This document shows positions 1 to 8,010 of a DNA stretch of 41,373 nt, one piece after another. Both the position numbers and the translations under genes were made by a program. The DNA is taken from positions 1 to 41,373 of the forward strand of contig DUPY01000052.1 in assembly GCA_012838065.1 (NCBI GenBank), written 5' to 3'. The stretch is from Acholeplasma sp. (GTDB lineage: Bacteria; Bacillota_I; Bacilli_A; Acholeplasmatales; Acholeplasmataceae). The first letter of the stretch is position 1, and each line of letters opens with the position of its first letter. The notes below the pieces were generated by a model that ran no database searches, had not been told where the DNA came from, and worked only from the letters and a program-made list of their open reading frames with translations.

Positions 1-12
1 AAAAAGTAGTGA

Positions 13-18
13 TATAAT
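13..18 (+). promoter_or_regulatory. -10 box of the structured RNA candidate
   Basis: A perfect TATAAT sits just upstream of the structured region. The matching -35 box would fall before the start of the window, so the promoter is only half visible. Confidence 0.4.
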
Positions 19-19
19 A

Positions 20-165
20 GAAATCGTAATAGGTTGTACCTTTATACAATCTGTTATATATATTTTTCTCCCAAAATATATGCACAGACCTTGCATCGGT
101 TTATTATTAATGCCATCCAATAATAAACCAATTGGTCAAACAAGCCCACAAAGGGCTTTTTTATT
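20..165 (+). ncRNA. Candidate small structured RNA with intrinsic terminator
   Basis: No coding frame of note is present, but the stretch folds into consecutive hairpins. The first pairs 32-38 with 45-51. The second runs 52-88: an outer CTGT/ACAG pairing and an inner perfect 9-bp ATATATTTT/AAAATATAT stem. The third has an 11-bp stem pairing 98-108 with 119-129, closed further out by GACC (87-90) and GGTC (134-137). It ends in a GCCC/GGGC terminator followed by T residues. A TATAAT lies at 13-18, so a transcript of about 140 nt is likely. I do not recognise the family: the SRP tetraloop motif, tmRNA features and RNase P motifs are not visible. 6S RNA or a lineage-specific RNA are possible but unproven. 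Confidence 0.4.
142..163 (+). terminator. Intrinsic terminator of the structured RNA candidate
   Basis: AAGCCC pairs with GGGCTT around a five-base loop and is followed by a T run in the plus direction. In the minus direction the following sequence is only weakly T-rich, so it is not a strong terminator for the ABC transporter operon that ends at 170. Confidence 0.7.
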
Positions 166-169
166 TATA

Positions 170-1420
170 TTACTCTTTATATTGAATCAATAGTTCCTTA
201 ATTGATTGATTATTTGTTTTTATTAAAGCAACTATACTTAGGAATACTGTAATTATGACGACAAAAATGGCATTTGTCCATAAGATGTCATTTAGTGCTT
301 TTTGACTTACATTCATTTTCACGCCACCAAACTCAATATTAAACATGATCATGATTTTAAAGAAAATACGTGTAAGTGTGTAGGAAACACCTATTGAAAC
401 AAAAGAAAATATAAGTAGTTGCATAATTAAATACATATGAATTGTTGACTTCTTCATACCATAACTTCTAACAATACTTATCCAGTATTTGCGCTTATCC
501 ATAAAAATATGAATTGTTTGAATTAAACTCATAAATAATGCCAGTATAAGTGCTCCTCCAATATAACTAAGAGGAATTTTAATACTCGTTTGTTGGTTTT
601 CTAAATACTCGATCACTCGATATATTTCAGTATGCGCAATAATCACATCAATGTTTTGATTTTTTAAACTATTTACCACATCATCCTTATCTTTAATGTT
701 ATGTAAAAAGACTTTGTGTCGATCGATGAAATGATTACTTAGTGTTTTATACGCATCCGATGTTTTAGATAAATAAATGTCTCCTGTTGGATTTTCATAG
801 TCGATATAATCTTTACTTACTACTTCTTTAACTAGAACATCTTCAAATATTTGTGCGATATTGCTACGATAATTAATATATAAACTCACTTTTTTATTTA
901 AGATTTCATCGTACTCGATATTAAATGCTTCCATAAATCGCTTGTTTAAAATAACATAATCATCATGAACACGTCCCTCACCGACAATAACAGGGCTTTT
1001 TTTATGCTTTTTATTAAAGATTTCAATTTCTATATTCGAAAAAATGCTTGTTTCATTATCAAATGCTGACATTGAAAAACCACCGGAAGTGCCATAATAT
1101 CGTTTATCATCCACTTCTAATGTTAACCATTCATAACCGATTGTATTCGCAAATTCTGCGTTAGGGTATATACTTTTCAAAAAACTATTGGCATTAAAGG
1201 TGCTTATTTTTTTATATTCAATGCGATCATCTGTTACCTCTTTATCGACGAGTAAATATGTGCGGTCGCGATAATTTTCATATAATGCATCAAGACTTGT
1301 TCCAATAAGATTAAAGTAAGCAATAAACGTTGAAAGTGAAAAAACAATCAAAATGATTGTTACAATCAATTTAAGTGTAACACCTAGATTTCGTTTTAAT
1401 TCTAAGCCTAATAGTTTCAT
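170..1420 (-). CDS. FtsX-like ABC transporter permease (second permease)
   Basis: Membrane subunit of an ABC transporter of the MacB/FtsX type (type VII fold). It has an N-terminal membrane segment at about residues 14-35, an extracytoplasmic domain of roughly 240 residues, and three C-terminal membrane segments at about 285-307, 334-358 and 383-405, which is the usual FtsX/MacB topology. I place the start at the ATG at 1420, which overlaps the stop of the preceding permease as TGATG; a GTG one codon upstream is possible but less likely given the AGGTGA ribosome site. It is the last gene of a three-gene unit with an ATPase and another permease. Substrate is unknown: lipoprotein release, peptide-antibiotic efflux and envelope signalling all use such proteins. 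It is not long enough for a ten-segment BceB-type permease. Confidence 0.8.
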   Translation of the reverse strand: MKLLGLELKRNLGVTLKLIVTIILIVFSLSTFIAYFNLIGTSLDALYENYRDRTYLLVDKEVTDDRIEYKKISTFNANSFLKSIYPNAEFANTIGYEWLTLEVDDKRYYGTSGGFSMSAFDNETSIFSNIEIEIFNKKHKKSPVIVGEGRVHDDYVILNKRFMEAFNIEYDEILNKKVSLYINYRSNIAQIFEDVLVKEVVSKDYIDYENPTGDIYLSKTSDAYKTLSNHFIDRHKVFLHNIKDKDDVVNSLKNQNIDVIIAHTEIYRVIEYLENQQTSIKIPLSYIGGALILALFMSLIQTIHIFMDKRKYWISIVRSYGMKKSTIHMYLIMQLLIFSFVSIGVSYTLTRIFFKIMIMFNIEFGGVKMNVSQKALNDILWTNAIFVVIITVFLSIVALIKTNNQSIKELLIQYKE

Positions 1421-2502
1421 CACTTCACCTGTTGATCAATCTTTTTGTATATAACGCCAAACGTAATTAAAAACATAATAGTAATTAAGATAAGATACAT
1501 AAAAACGGGTGTATAGTTTTTCCATAAAATATCGAATAAATTCAAGTATAAATACTTAAGTTCAACATTAAATATCGTTTGTAAGATAAGGCTCACACTA
1601 AACGATAACATTATAACGACACTTAAGATTGTCGTGTAAAGTAACGATGTTCTAAATTTAGAGTATCCAAAAACTGATAATCTTTTCACTGTGTGTTGGC
1701 TTTTTACGAATAGCCCTTGAACTTGAATCAAATGAACAATAAGTAAGGTAAAAGTCATTAAAATAAACATAATATTTAATATTGATTTTAAATAATCAAC
1801 ATGGTTAATAATTGTTTGTAATTCTTCATATGTTGGATCAATCACATGAATATCGCTTGTTTCTCTTAGACGAATATATTCAAAAATATCCTCTGTGTAG
1901 ACGATATTTAAACTTGACATGACTGGTAATTCATACAAACTTATTAAATAAGAGACGTTTTTTTCTGATTCAAAATAACCTTTAACGATATAGTCTTTTT
2001 CTATTAAATTTCTTTTAAGCTTAATAAGCGATTCAACACCTATAGTTGATTCATCAAAAATTGCTTTATTAAGCCAAATATGATTTTTCATTCTATCGAG
2101 ATCGTTAGGTTTATTTCCAAGTGTAAAACTTAGATCAAAACGTTTTTCTAATGAAGTAGAATGATTTTTAAAGTGTGCAGCAAGACCAGTGTAGTTTAGA
2201 TATGTAAGTTCCTTACTGTCGTATATAACGACCGTTTCATCATCTAAAAACGGATGATTATAAGAAATAACATCGTAGTTATCAAAGTATACATCAAAAA
2301 GTTCTTCATTGCTAGATTCAATATAAAAAACGTGGTTTTGATATAAATTTAATAGCCTTTCATTCATTAAAGGACGCATCGAAATATTTAAACTTAATAG
2401 CGCGATAAAGATAAACAAAAAGAGTACTTCAATTACGAATACTTTAATTAAATACCATTTTAATCTCTTTATTTCTAATAAAATGATGACTATGTTTGTC
2501 AT
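1420..2502 (-). CDS. FtsX-like ABC transporter permease (first permease)
   Basis: A 360-residue permease with the same layout as its downstream neighbour: a membrane segment at about 15-38, a large external domain to about residue 238, then segments at about 240-260, 286-308 and 332-352. The two permeases are diverged in sequence and presumably form a heterodimer on one ATPase dimer. Its start overlaps the ATPase stop as ATGA, so it is probably translationally coupled. External domains of this kind often bind or push a substrate or partner protein outside the membrane. No partner lipoprotein is encoded in the unit, and the substrate is not apparent from sequence. Confidence 0.8.
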   Translation of the reverse strand: MTNIVIILLEIKRLKWYLIKVFVIEVLFLFIFIALLSLNISMRPLMNERLLNLYQNHVFYIESSNEELFDVYFDNYDVISYNHPFLDDETVVIYDSKELTYLNYTGLAAHFKNHSTSLEKRFDLSFTLGNKPNDLDRMKNHIWLNKAIFDESTIGVESLIKLKRNLIEKDYIVKGYFESEKNVSYLISLYELPVMSSLNIVYTEDIFEYIRLRETSDIHVIDPTYEELQTIINHVDYLKSILNIMFILMTFTLLIVHLIQVQGLFVKSQHTVKRLSVFGYSKFRTSLLYTTILSVVIMLSFSVSLILQTIFNVELKYLYLNLFDILWKNYTPVFMYLILITIMFLITFGVIYKKIDQQVK

Positions 2503-3155
2503 TCAATAACACCATCTTTGATACGGATAACTTTTGTTGCATATTTAATATTCGATTCGTCGTGTGTAACTAAAATAATCGTTTTACCGTTATCATGAAG
2601 TTTTTTTAATAGTGACATAATAATATCATGGTTATAGCTATCTAAGTTTCCTGTCGGCTCATCAGCAAATATAACTTGTGGGTCATTAACAAGTGCACGC
2701 GCAATTGCAACCCTTTGTTGTTCACCGCCAGATAAGTTTTTAGCTTTAATTTTTTGTTTCGATAACATCCCAACTAAGTCTAACGACTCAATAACTTTAT
2801 GCTTATATGTTTTATTTCGTGCGATAAGCGCAGGTATTGATACATTGTCAAATGCAGTGTATTCCGGCTCAAGATAAAAACTTTGAAAAATATAACCAAA
2901 CTGTTGATTACGAATATTAAGAAGTGTATTTGTTGTAAGCTTATCAATACTTTCACCATGATATAAAACTATACCTTCGGTTGGTTCATCAAGCCTGCTT
3001 AAGATATTTAAAAGTGTTGTTTTTCCTGATCCGGATCGCCCGAGTATAACAACAAATTCACCTTGTCTTATGTTAAGGTTAATGTTTTTTAATGCATAAA
3101 AATTATCAATATTACTTATTCTATATACTTTTGAAACATTCTCAAGTTTTATCAT
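2499..3155 (-). CDS. ABC transporter ATPase, LolD/MacB type
   Basis: A 218-residue nucleotide-binding subunit. Walker A GRSGSGKTT is at 39-47, the Q-loop FQS at 90-92, signature LSGGEQQR at 141-148, Walker B VIFADEP at 161-167, and the switch His is in VTHD. The length and the pattern DEPTGNLD are typical of LolD/MacB/FtsE-type ATPases that partner FtsX-like permeases, and two such permeases follow directly. The start is supported by AAGGTGA seven bases upstream. The gene has its own promoter immediately after the opp terminator and is first in its operon. Confidence 0.92.
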   Translation of the reverse strand: MIKLENVSKVYRISNIDNFYALKNINLNIRQGEFVVILGRSGSGKTTLLNILSRLDEPTEGIVLYHGESIDKLTTNTLLNIRNQQFGYIFQSFYLEPEYTAFDNVSIPALIARNKTYKHKVIESLDLVGMLSKQKIKAKNLSGGEQQRVAIARALVNDPQVIFADEPTGNLDSYNHDIIMSLLKKLHDNGKTIILVTHDESNIKYATKVIRIKDGVIE

Positions 3156-3175
3156 TTTGTCACCTTCTTTTTACC

Positions 3176-3204
3176 ATTATAAACGAAAAAAAGAAGTATT
3201 ACAA
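3176..3204 (-). promoter_or_regulatory. Promoter of the ABC exporter operon, inside the opp terminator
   Basis: On the minus strand TTGTAA (rc of 3199-3204) is followed after 17 bp by TATAAT (rc of 3176-3181). The -35 lies inside the stem-loop of the opp operon terminator and the -10 follows its U-tract directly, leaving a leader of only about a dozen bases before the start codon. Confidence 0.65.
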
Positions 3205-3219
3205 TGATGTAATACTTCT
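3185..3219 (-). terminator. Intrinsic terminator of the opp operon
   Basis: An 11-bp perfect stem (3209-3219 with 3192-3202) and a six-base loop are followed on the minus strand by seven T residues. It lies eight bases after the oppF stop. Confidence 0.9.
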
Positions 3220-3226
3220 AATAGAA

Positions 3227-4489
3227 TTACTTAACTAAAGCCTTTTTATAGACTTCTGCTTCTTTTACTGATGAACGAACAAAGTGTCCAGGTTCGATTT
3301 CTCGTAAGACGACTTCATCATTTGGTGTATATCCATGAACACTTGGATCATAAATATAACGTACACGTTGTTTTTCATAGTTAGGATCTGGTAATGGAAT
3401 AGCTGAAAGTAATGCTTTCGTGTATGGATGCATTGGGTTTTTAAATAATGCATCTGAACTTGCTAACTCAACAATTTTACCATAGTACATAACTGCGATA
3501 CGATCACTAAAGTATTTAACAACAGATAAGTCATGAGCGATAAACAAAATACTTAAATTTAAAGTTTTTTGTAAGTTTTTAAGTAAGTTAATAACTTGAG
3601 CTTGAATTGAAACGTCTAACGCACTAATTGGCTCATCGGCAATTAGCAACTCTGGTTCGCTAATTAAGGCTCTAGCAATACCGATACGTTGTCTTTGTCC
3701 ACCACTGAACTCATGTGGATAACGGTAAGCGTGTTCCGGTAATAAACCTACAACTTTTAAAACTGCATGTACTTTTTCATCGATAATCTTATTATCTTTA
3801 ATACCCGCAATTTTTAAACCTTCAGCGATAATTTCGCGTACAGTCATACGAGGATTTAAAGAAGAAATCGGATCTTGGAAAATCATTTGAATTTTCTTCA
3901 TTAACTCAATTGTTTTCCCTTTATAAGCATTATCAGCTTTTAAAGCTCTAATATTCGCTTTTTGAACATTAACCGCTTCATTTAAATCAGCTTTAATTTT
4001 TTCAATAGCTTCTGTATTTTCTTGATACTTATCTGGGTTTGCTTTAATATCTGCATTAAGTTCTGCTAACTTTGCTTTGTATTCTGCTTTTAACTCTTCT
4101 TTTTTCACATCTAAACTTGATGCAATTAACGCAGCGTATTTGTCTTTTAATTCTTTTTTAGCTTTAACAGCTGGTTTATTTTCAATGATTGCAAGTTTAG
4201 CTTCTTGTTTCGCTTTCTTAATTTCATTTAAAAAAGATTGAATGCCTCCACCAATTCTTTCGCCATTGAAATAAATTTCACCATCTGTAGCGTCATAAAG
4301 TTTAATAATTGTACGACCAGTTGTTGTTTTACCACAACCAGATTCACCTACTAAACCGAAGACTTCGCCCTTATAAATATCGAAACTTACACCATCAACT
4401 GCTCTAACGTATAGTTTTCTTCCGCCTGAGCCTACTTTGAAGTGTTGTTTTAAGTTTTTGACTTCTAAAATTTTTGATCTATTTTCCAT
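3227..4489 (-). CDS. oppF: Oligopeptide ABC transporter ATPase OppF with long helical insertion
   Basis: ATPase that, with OppD, powers peptide import through OppBC. Walker A GESGCGKTT is at 48-56, Q-loop FQDP at 204-207, signature FSGGQRQR at 261-268 and Walker B LLIADEP at 281-287. The C-terminal HPYTKALLSAIPLPDP stretch is the usual Opp/Dpp extension. Between Walker A and the Q-loop, where about 40-60 residues are normal, there are about 150. Residues roughly 85-195 are rich in Lys, Ala and Glu and look like a charged coiled coil. Large OppF insertions are known in mycoplasmas, so this is probably lineage-typical and not an assembly error. Its start lies 11 bases inside oppD; it is the last gene of the operon before a strong terminator. 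Confidence 0.95.
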   Translation of the reverse strand: MENRSKILEVKNLKQHFKVGSGGRKLYVRAVDGVSFDIYKGEVFGLVGESGCGKTTTGRTIIKLYDATDGEIYFNGERIGGGIQSFLNEIKKAKQEAKLAIIENKPAVKAKKELKDKYAALIASSLDVKKEELKAEYKAKLAELNADIKANPDKYQENTEAIEKIKADLNEAVNVQKANIRALKADNAYKGKTIELMKKIQMIFQDPISSLNPRMTVREIIAEGLKIAGIKDNKIIDEKVHAVLKVVGLLPEHAYRYPHEFSGGQRQRIGIARALISEPELLIADEPISALDVSIQAQVINLLKNLQKTLNLSILFIAHDLSVVKYFSDRIAVMYYGKIVELASSDALFKNPMHPYTKALLSAIPLPDPNYEKQRVRYIYDPSVHGYTPNDEVVLREIEPGHFVRSSVKEAEVYKKALVK

Positions 4490-5597
4490 TTCGCACCGCC
4501 TTCTTACTATTAGCTAAATTTTTATCAATGCGATTTTGCAGTGCTTTTGGTCGTTCGATTTTTGGAGCATGTTCACTCAATAACCAAGTTGCAGCATAGT
4601 GTGTATCCGTAACCTTAAATAATGGTGGTTCTTGCTCAAAATCAATTTTTAAAGCATATTTGTTACGAGGTGCAAACGCATCACCCACAGGTGGGAAATG
4701 CAAGTCTGGTGGCGTACCCGGAATAGCAAATAGTAATTCTTTAGAATCTAAGTCAGGCATTGCTGATAATAATGCCCATGTGTATGGGTGTCTAGGGTCA
4801 TAGAATATTTCATCTACGTCACCATATTCAACAATTTTACCAGCATACATAACCGCAACTCTATCAGCCATATTTGCAACAACGCCTAAGTCGTGCGTAA
4901 TGAAAATAACTGATAAATTACGTTCTTCTTTAATACGATTAATTAAATCCAAAATTTGTGCTTGAATTGTAACGTCTAACGCTGTGGTTGGCTCGTCACA
5001 AATTAAGATTTCAGCATCGTTAGCAAGCGCAATCGCAATAACGATACGTTGTCTCATACCACCTGAAAATTGGAATGGGTATTGATAGAATCGCTTTTCA
5101 GGTTCAGGAATACCAACTTCACGCATTAATTCAAGTGCACGTGCTTTAGCAGCATCCTTATCTAAACCTAATTTTAATATTAGAGCTTCAGATATTTGTT
5201 TACCGACACGCATGATTGGATTTAAACTTGACATAGGGTCTTGGAAAATCATTGAGATTTTCGTACCTCTTAACTTATGGAAATCTTCTTCTTTGATTGC
5301 CATTAAATCAATTACATCTTCTTCACTAGTAATTTCTTCTGTTTCAACTTGTTTAAAACGTTTTAAACCACTGTTATGATAATAGATTGAACCTTTTTCA
5401 TGAATTGCGTTACCTGCAAGAATACCGATAATGGCTCTTGATGTAACACTCTTACCTGATCCAGATTCACCTACGATTGCAAGTGTTTCACCTTTATATA
5501 AATCAAAATTAATGCCTCGAACTGCTTTTAATATGCCTTGTTGAGTTCTAAATGAAATGTGCAAATCTTTGACTTCTAGTTTTTTCTCTTTATTCAT
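4479..5597 (-). CDS. oppD: Oligopeptide ABC transporter ATPase OppD
   Basis: Second ATPase of the peptide importer, 372 residues. Walker A GESGSGKS is at 43-50, Q-loop FQDP at 118-121, signature FSGGMRQR at 177-184 and Walker B ILICDEP at 197-203, followed by the HPYT-type C-terminal extension. A stretch of about 35 residues at 77-110, rich in Glu and Lys, is somewhat longer than usual but far smaller than the OppF insertion. The start overlaps the oppC stop by one base (TAATG) behind GAGG. The signature and order (B-C-D-F) leave little doubt about Opp/Dpp identity; peptide length preference cannot be read from sequence. Confidence 0.95.
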   Translation of the reverse strand: MNKEKKLEVKDLHISFRTQQGILKAVRGINFDLYKGETLAIVGESGSGKSVTSRAIIGILAGNAIHEKGSIYYHNSGLKRFKQVETEEITSEEDVIDLMAIKEEDFHKLRGTKISMIFQDPMSSLNPIMRVGKQISEALILKLGLDKDAAKARALELMREVGIPEPEKRFYQYPFQFSGGMRQRIVIAIALANDAEILICDEPTTALDVTIQAQILDLINRIKEERNLSVIFITHDLGVVANMADRVAVMYAGKIVEYGDVDEIFYDPRHPYTWALLSAMPDLDSKELLFAIPGTPPDLHFPPVGDAFAPRNKYALKIDFEQEPPLFKVTDTHYAATWLLSEHAPKIERPKALQNRIDKNLANSKKAVRNGK

Positions 5598-6940
5598 TAT
5601 TCCTCAACTCCTCTCAATGATGGGTTAAAGGCATCTCTTAAACCATTACCGAATAAGTTAAATGCTAACATGAGTAATGAAATAAATAATGCAGGGAATA
5701 CTACTTGATAGAAACTTTCTTTCATCACTGCTTGGCCATTCGCTAGTAATGTACCAACACTTGTAACACCTGGGTAGTTAATAATACCTAAGTATGACAT
5801 TGATGATTCAGAGAAGATAACGCTTGGAACATATAATACTAAACTTGTAATCAATGTACCCACTGCGTTTGGTAAAATATGACGATACATAATTCTTGCA
5901 TCTTTCGCACCTAAAGTACGAGCAGCAAGTACGTATTCACGTCCTTTATAACGATAGAATTGCGTACGGGTTAAGGCAGATATACCGAGCCAACCGGTCA
6001 GTGTAAATGCGAGAACTACAACCCATGGTGCACTACCAAATCGTAAAATAAGTAATGTAATAATTGCTAAGAATGGTAAGCCCGATAAGAGTTCACTCAA
6101 TCGTTCAATAACTAAGTCTACTGTACCACCATAATAACCTGAGATAGAACCGATAATAACACCAATAATAATGTTAATTAATGCAACACCAAAGGCAATT
6201 AATAATGATAATCTAGCACCTTTCCATAATGTATAGAATAGGTCTGCTCCGCCACCTGTAGAACCAAACCAGAATGCTGGTTCTTCTACACCATAAATGG
6301 CTTCTAAGAATTTATAAAATTTAACACGTACACGGTATGTACCGTTTACTAAGTTACCATCTTCTAAAATGATTTGTTCACCTGTTTCGGCTTCATACGC
6401 CTTAACAGCTTCATACTCTTTTATTGTTAATGTTTGATAAGAGGTTGATAAATATACTTTATTTGATGCAGTACTTGCAATAGGGTCAATCATGTCTGAG
6501 TTGAAGTGATCAATATAACGATAGTAATCAACAACAACAACCATTGAACCATCAGCATTTCTTTGTTTTATTCGAAGTAATACATCGTCTGGTAAACTTG
6601 AGAAGTTTTCAATATATCCAAACAATTCTTTTTCACCAGAAAATAATGGAATCCACTCTAAGCCTTCAATTTTTGCAGGCATATCTTTTAATTTTTGGGC
6701 CCATTTATTATTTACAGTGTCAAGTTTGTAAGTACTTAACATTGGACCGATAATTGTCATTAAAATTAACAACACTAAAATAACAAACGCAACAACAGAA
6801 GCACGGTTCTTCTTAAATCTTAACCACGCATCTTTATAATAACTAATTGATTTCGTTTTAATACTTTCATCATATAAAATATGATCATGTTGGACAAGAA
6901 CAAATTTGCTCTTATCGACTTGTTGTACTTGAGCGCTCAT
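5597..6940 (-). CDS. oppC: Oligopeptide ABC transporter permease OppC with external insertion
   Basis: Membrane subunit of the peptide importer. The first membrane segment is at about 48-66; the core permease region begins near residue 223 with FWFGSTGG, a degenerate form of the family's FGTDxxGRD motif. The cytoplasmic EAA loop that docks on OppD/OppF is at about 340-361 (GAKDARIMYRHILPNAVG). Normal OppC is near 300 residues; this one has 447 because about 150 residues are inserted between the first and second membrane segments, on the outer face. The insert could contact the very large OppA. The start overlaps oppB as ATGA. Confidence 0.94.
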   Translation of the reverse strand: MSAQVQQVDKSKFVLVQHDHILYDESIKTKSISYYKDAWLRFKKNRASVVAFVILVLLILMTIIGPMLSTYKLDTVNNKWAQKLKDMPAKIEGLEWIPLFSGEKELFGYIENFSSLPDDVLLRIKQRNADGSMVVVVDYYRYIDHFNSDMIDPIASTASNKVYLSTSYQTLTIKEYEAVKAYEAETGEQIILEDGNLVNGTYRVRVKFYKFLEAIYGVEEPAFWFGSTGGGADLFYTLWKGARLSLLIAFGVALINIIIGVIIGSISGYYGGTVDLVIERLSELLSGLPFLAIITLLILRFGSAPWVVVLAFTLTGWLGISALTRTQFYRYKGREYVLAARTLGAKDARIMYRHILPNAVGTLITSLVLYVPSVIFSESSMSYLGIINYPGVTSVGTLLANGQAVMKESFYQVVFPALFISLLMLAFNLFGNGLRDAFNPSLRGVEE

Positions 6941-7902
6941 CGTTTACCTGCCCCCATTCTAATTCTTGGATCTACGAATCCATAAGATAAGTCAATGACT
7001 AATGATGCTGCTAAACCAATAATTGTATAGAACATCAAGTAACCCATTACTAATGGATAGTCAAAGTTATTGAAAGCTTCAATATATACACGACCAATAC
7101 CTGGTACTCTAAAGATTCTTTCGATAATCATTGATCCACTAATAAGGGAAATTAGACCGCCAATTAAAGATGGTGCAATTGGTACAAGCGCATTTCTTAG
7201 ACCATGTCTAAATGTAGCTTGCTTAATTGTTAAACCTTTTGTGCGGCATAACAACATAAATTCAGAAGTTAATACTTCGGTTAACTCAGCACGTGTCACA
7301 CGTGTTAAACCCGCAACACTACCAAGAGTCATAACTGTAATTGGCATTAGATAAGATAACATACCTCTAATTGGATCTAATGCAAAATCTGAATCTGCTA
7401 AAACAAATGGTGTATCTAAGATTTTCCATACATAGACGACATTGTACTGAAGTAATGTAGCAACGACAAAGGATGGCACAGAGATAAAGATAATGACGCC
7501 CGTTGAAATAATATAGTCCGTCAATTTATTCTTTCTCAGCGCTGCCCAAACGCCTAAACCAATACCAATTGGAATACTCAATAGATATGGTAATATATTA
7601 AGTCTGACCGTAACTGGAATTCTAGATGCCAAAATTTTACCGATATCTCTACCCATTTCTGTTTTTAAAGAACGTCCTAATGTACCCTCTGTAAGGATGT
7701 TCTTAATCCAAATGAAAAATTGGTCGATAATCGGCTTATCATACCCCTCTCGTTGATACAATAATTCAATGATTTCTGGATCCGATCCTAAAACCGCTTG
7801 GTGATATTGTGGTAGTAATTTTATAAATACAAACACAAAAAAGATAATAAGTGCTGCGGTTACAAAAATCAATCCAATTCTTTTTAATATGTAATTTGTC
7901 AT
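6937..7902 (-). CDS. oppB: Oligopeptide ABC transporter permease OppB
   Basis: Membrane subunit pairing with OppC. I start it at the ATG at 7902, giving MTNYILKRIG, the classical OppB/DppB opening, with GGAG nine bases upstream; an in-frame GTG 27 bases earlier lacks a ribosome site. The length of 321 residues is normal for the family, so unlike OppC it has no insertion. The EAA-like loop is visible as TSEFMLLCRTKGLTIKQATFRHGLRNAL, here cited by its position near residues 200-228. It follows oppA across a hairpin and overlaps oppC by four bases. Confidence 0.94.
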   Translation of the reverse strand: MTNYILKRIGLIFVTAALIIFFVFVFIKLLPQYHQAVLGSDPEIIELLYQREGYDKPIIDQFFIWIKNILTEGTLGRSLKTEMGRDIGKILASRIPVTVRLNILPYLLSIPIGIGLGVWAALRKNKLTDYIISTGVIIFISVPSFVVATLLQYNVVYVWKILDTPFVLADSDFALDPIRGMLSYLMPITVMTLGSVAGLTRVTRAELTEVLTSEFMLLCRTKGLTIKQATFRHGLRNALVPIAPSLIGGLISLISGSMIIERIFRVPGIGRVYIEAFNNFDYPLVMGYLMFYTIIGLAASLVIDLSYGFVDPRIRMGAGKR

Positions 7903-7932
7903 ATTATATAACTCCGTTCTAATTGACACACA

Positions 7933-7964
7933 AAACCCTAATGTTTCAAATTACATTAGGGTTT
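7933..7964 (-). promoter_or_regulatory. Intercistronic hairpin between oppA and oppB
   Basis: A perfect 12-bp inverted repeat (7933-7944 with 7953-7964) with an eight-base loop lies between oppA and oppB. On the minus strand only a short, interrupted T run follows, so it probably stops some transcripts or blocks 3' decay. This is a common arrangement for keeping a binding protein in excess over its permease. Confidence 0.6.
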
Positions 7965-8010
7965 AGTGTCTATTTTTTAAAACTTAACTAATGTTTGTGG
8001 GTCGGTAATA

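Noticed and set aside
3655..4250. OppF insertion as a frameshift or assembly artefact
   Set aside because: The frame is continuous, the composition is coherent helical sequence, and all ABC motifs on both sides are intact.
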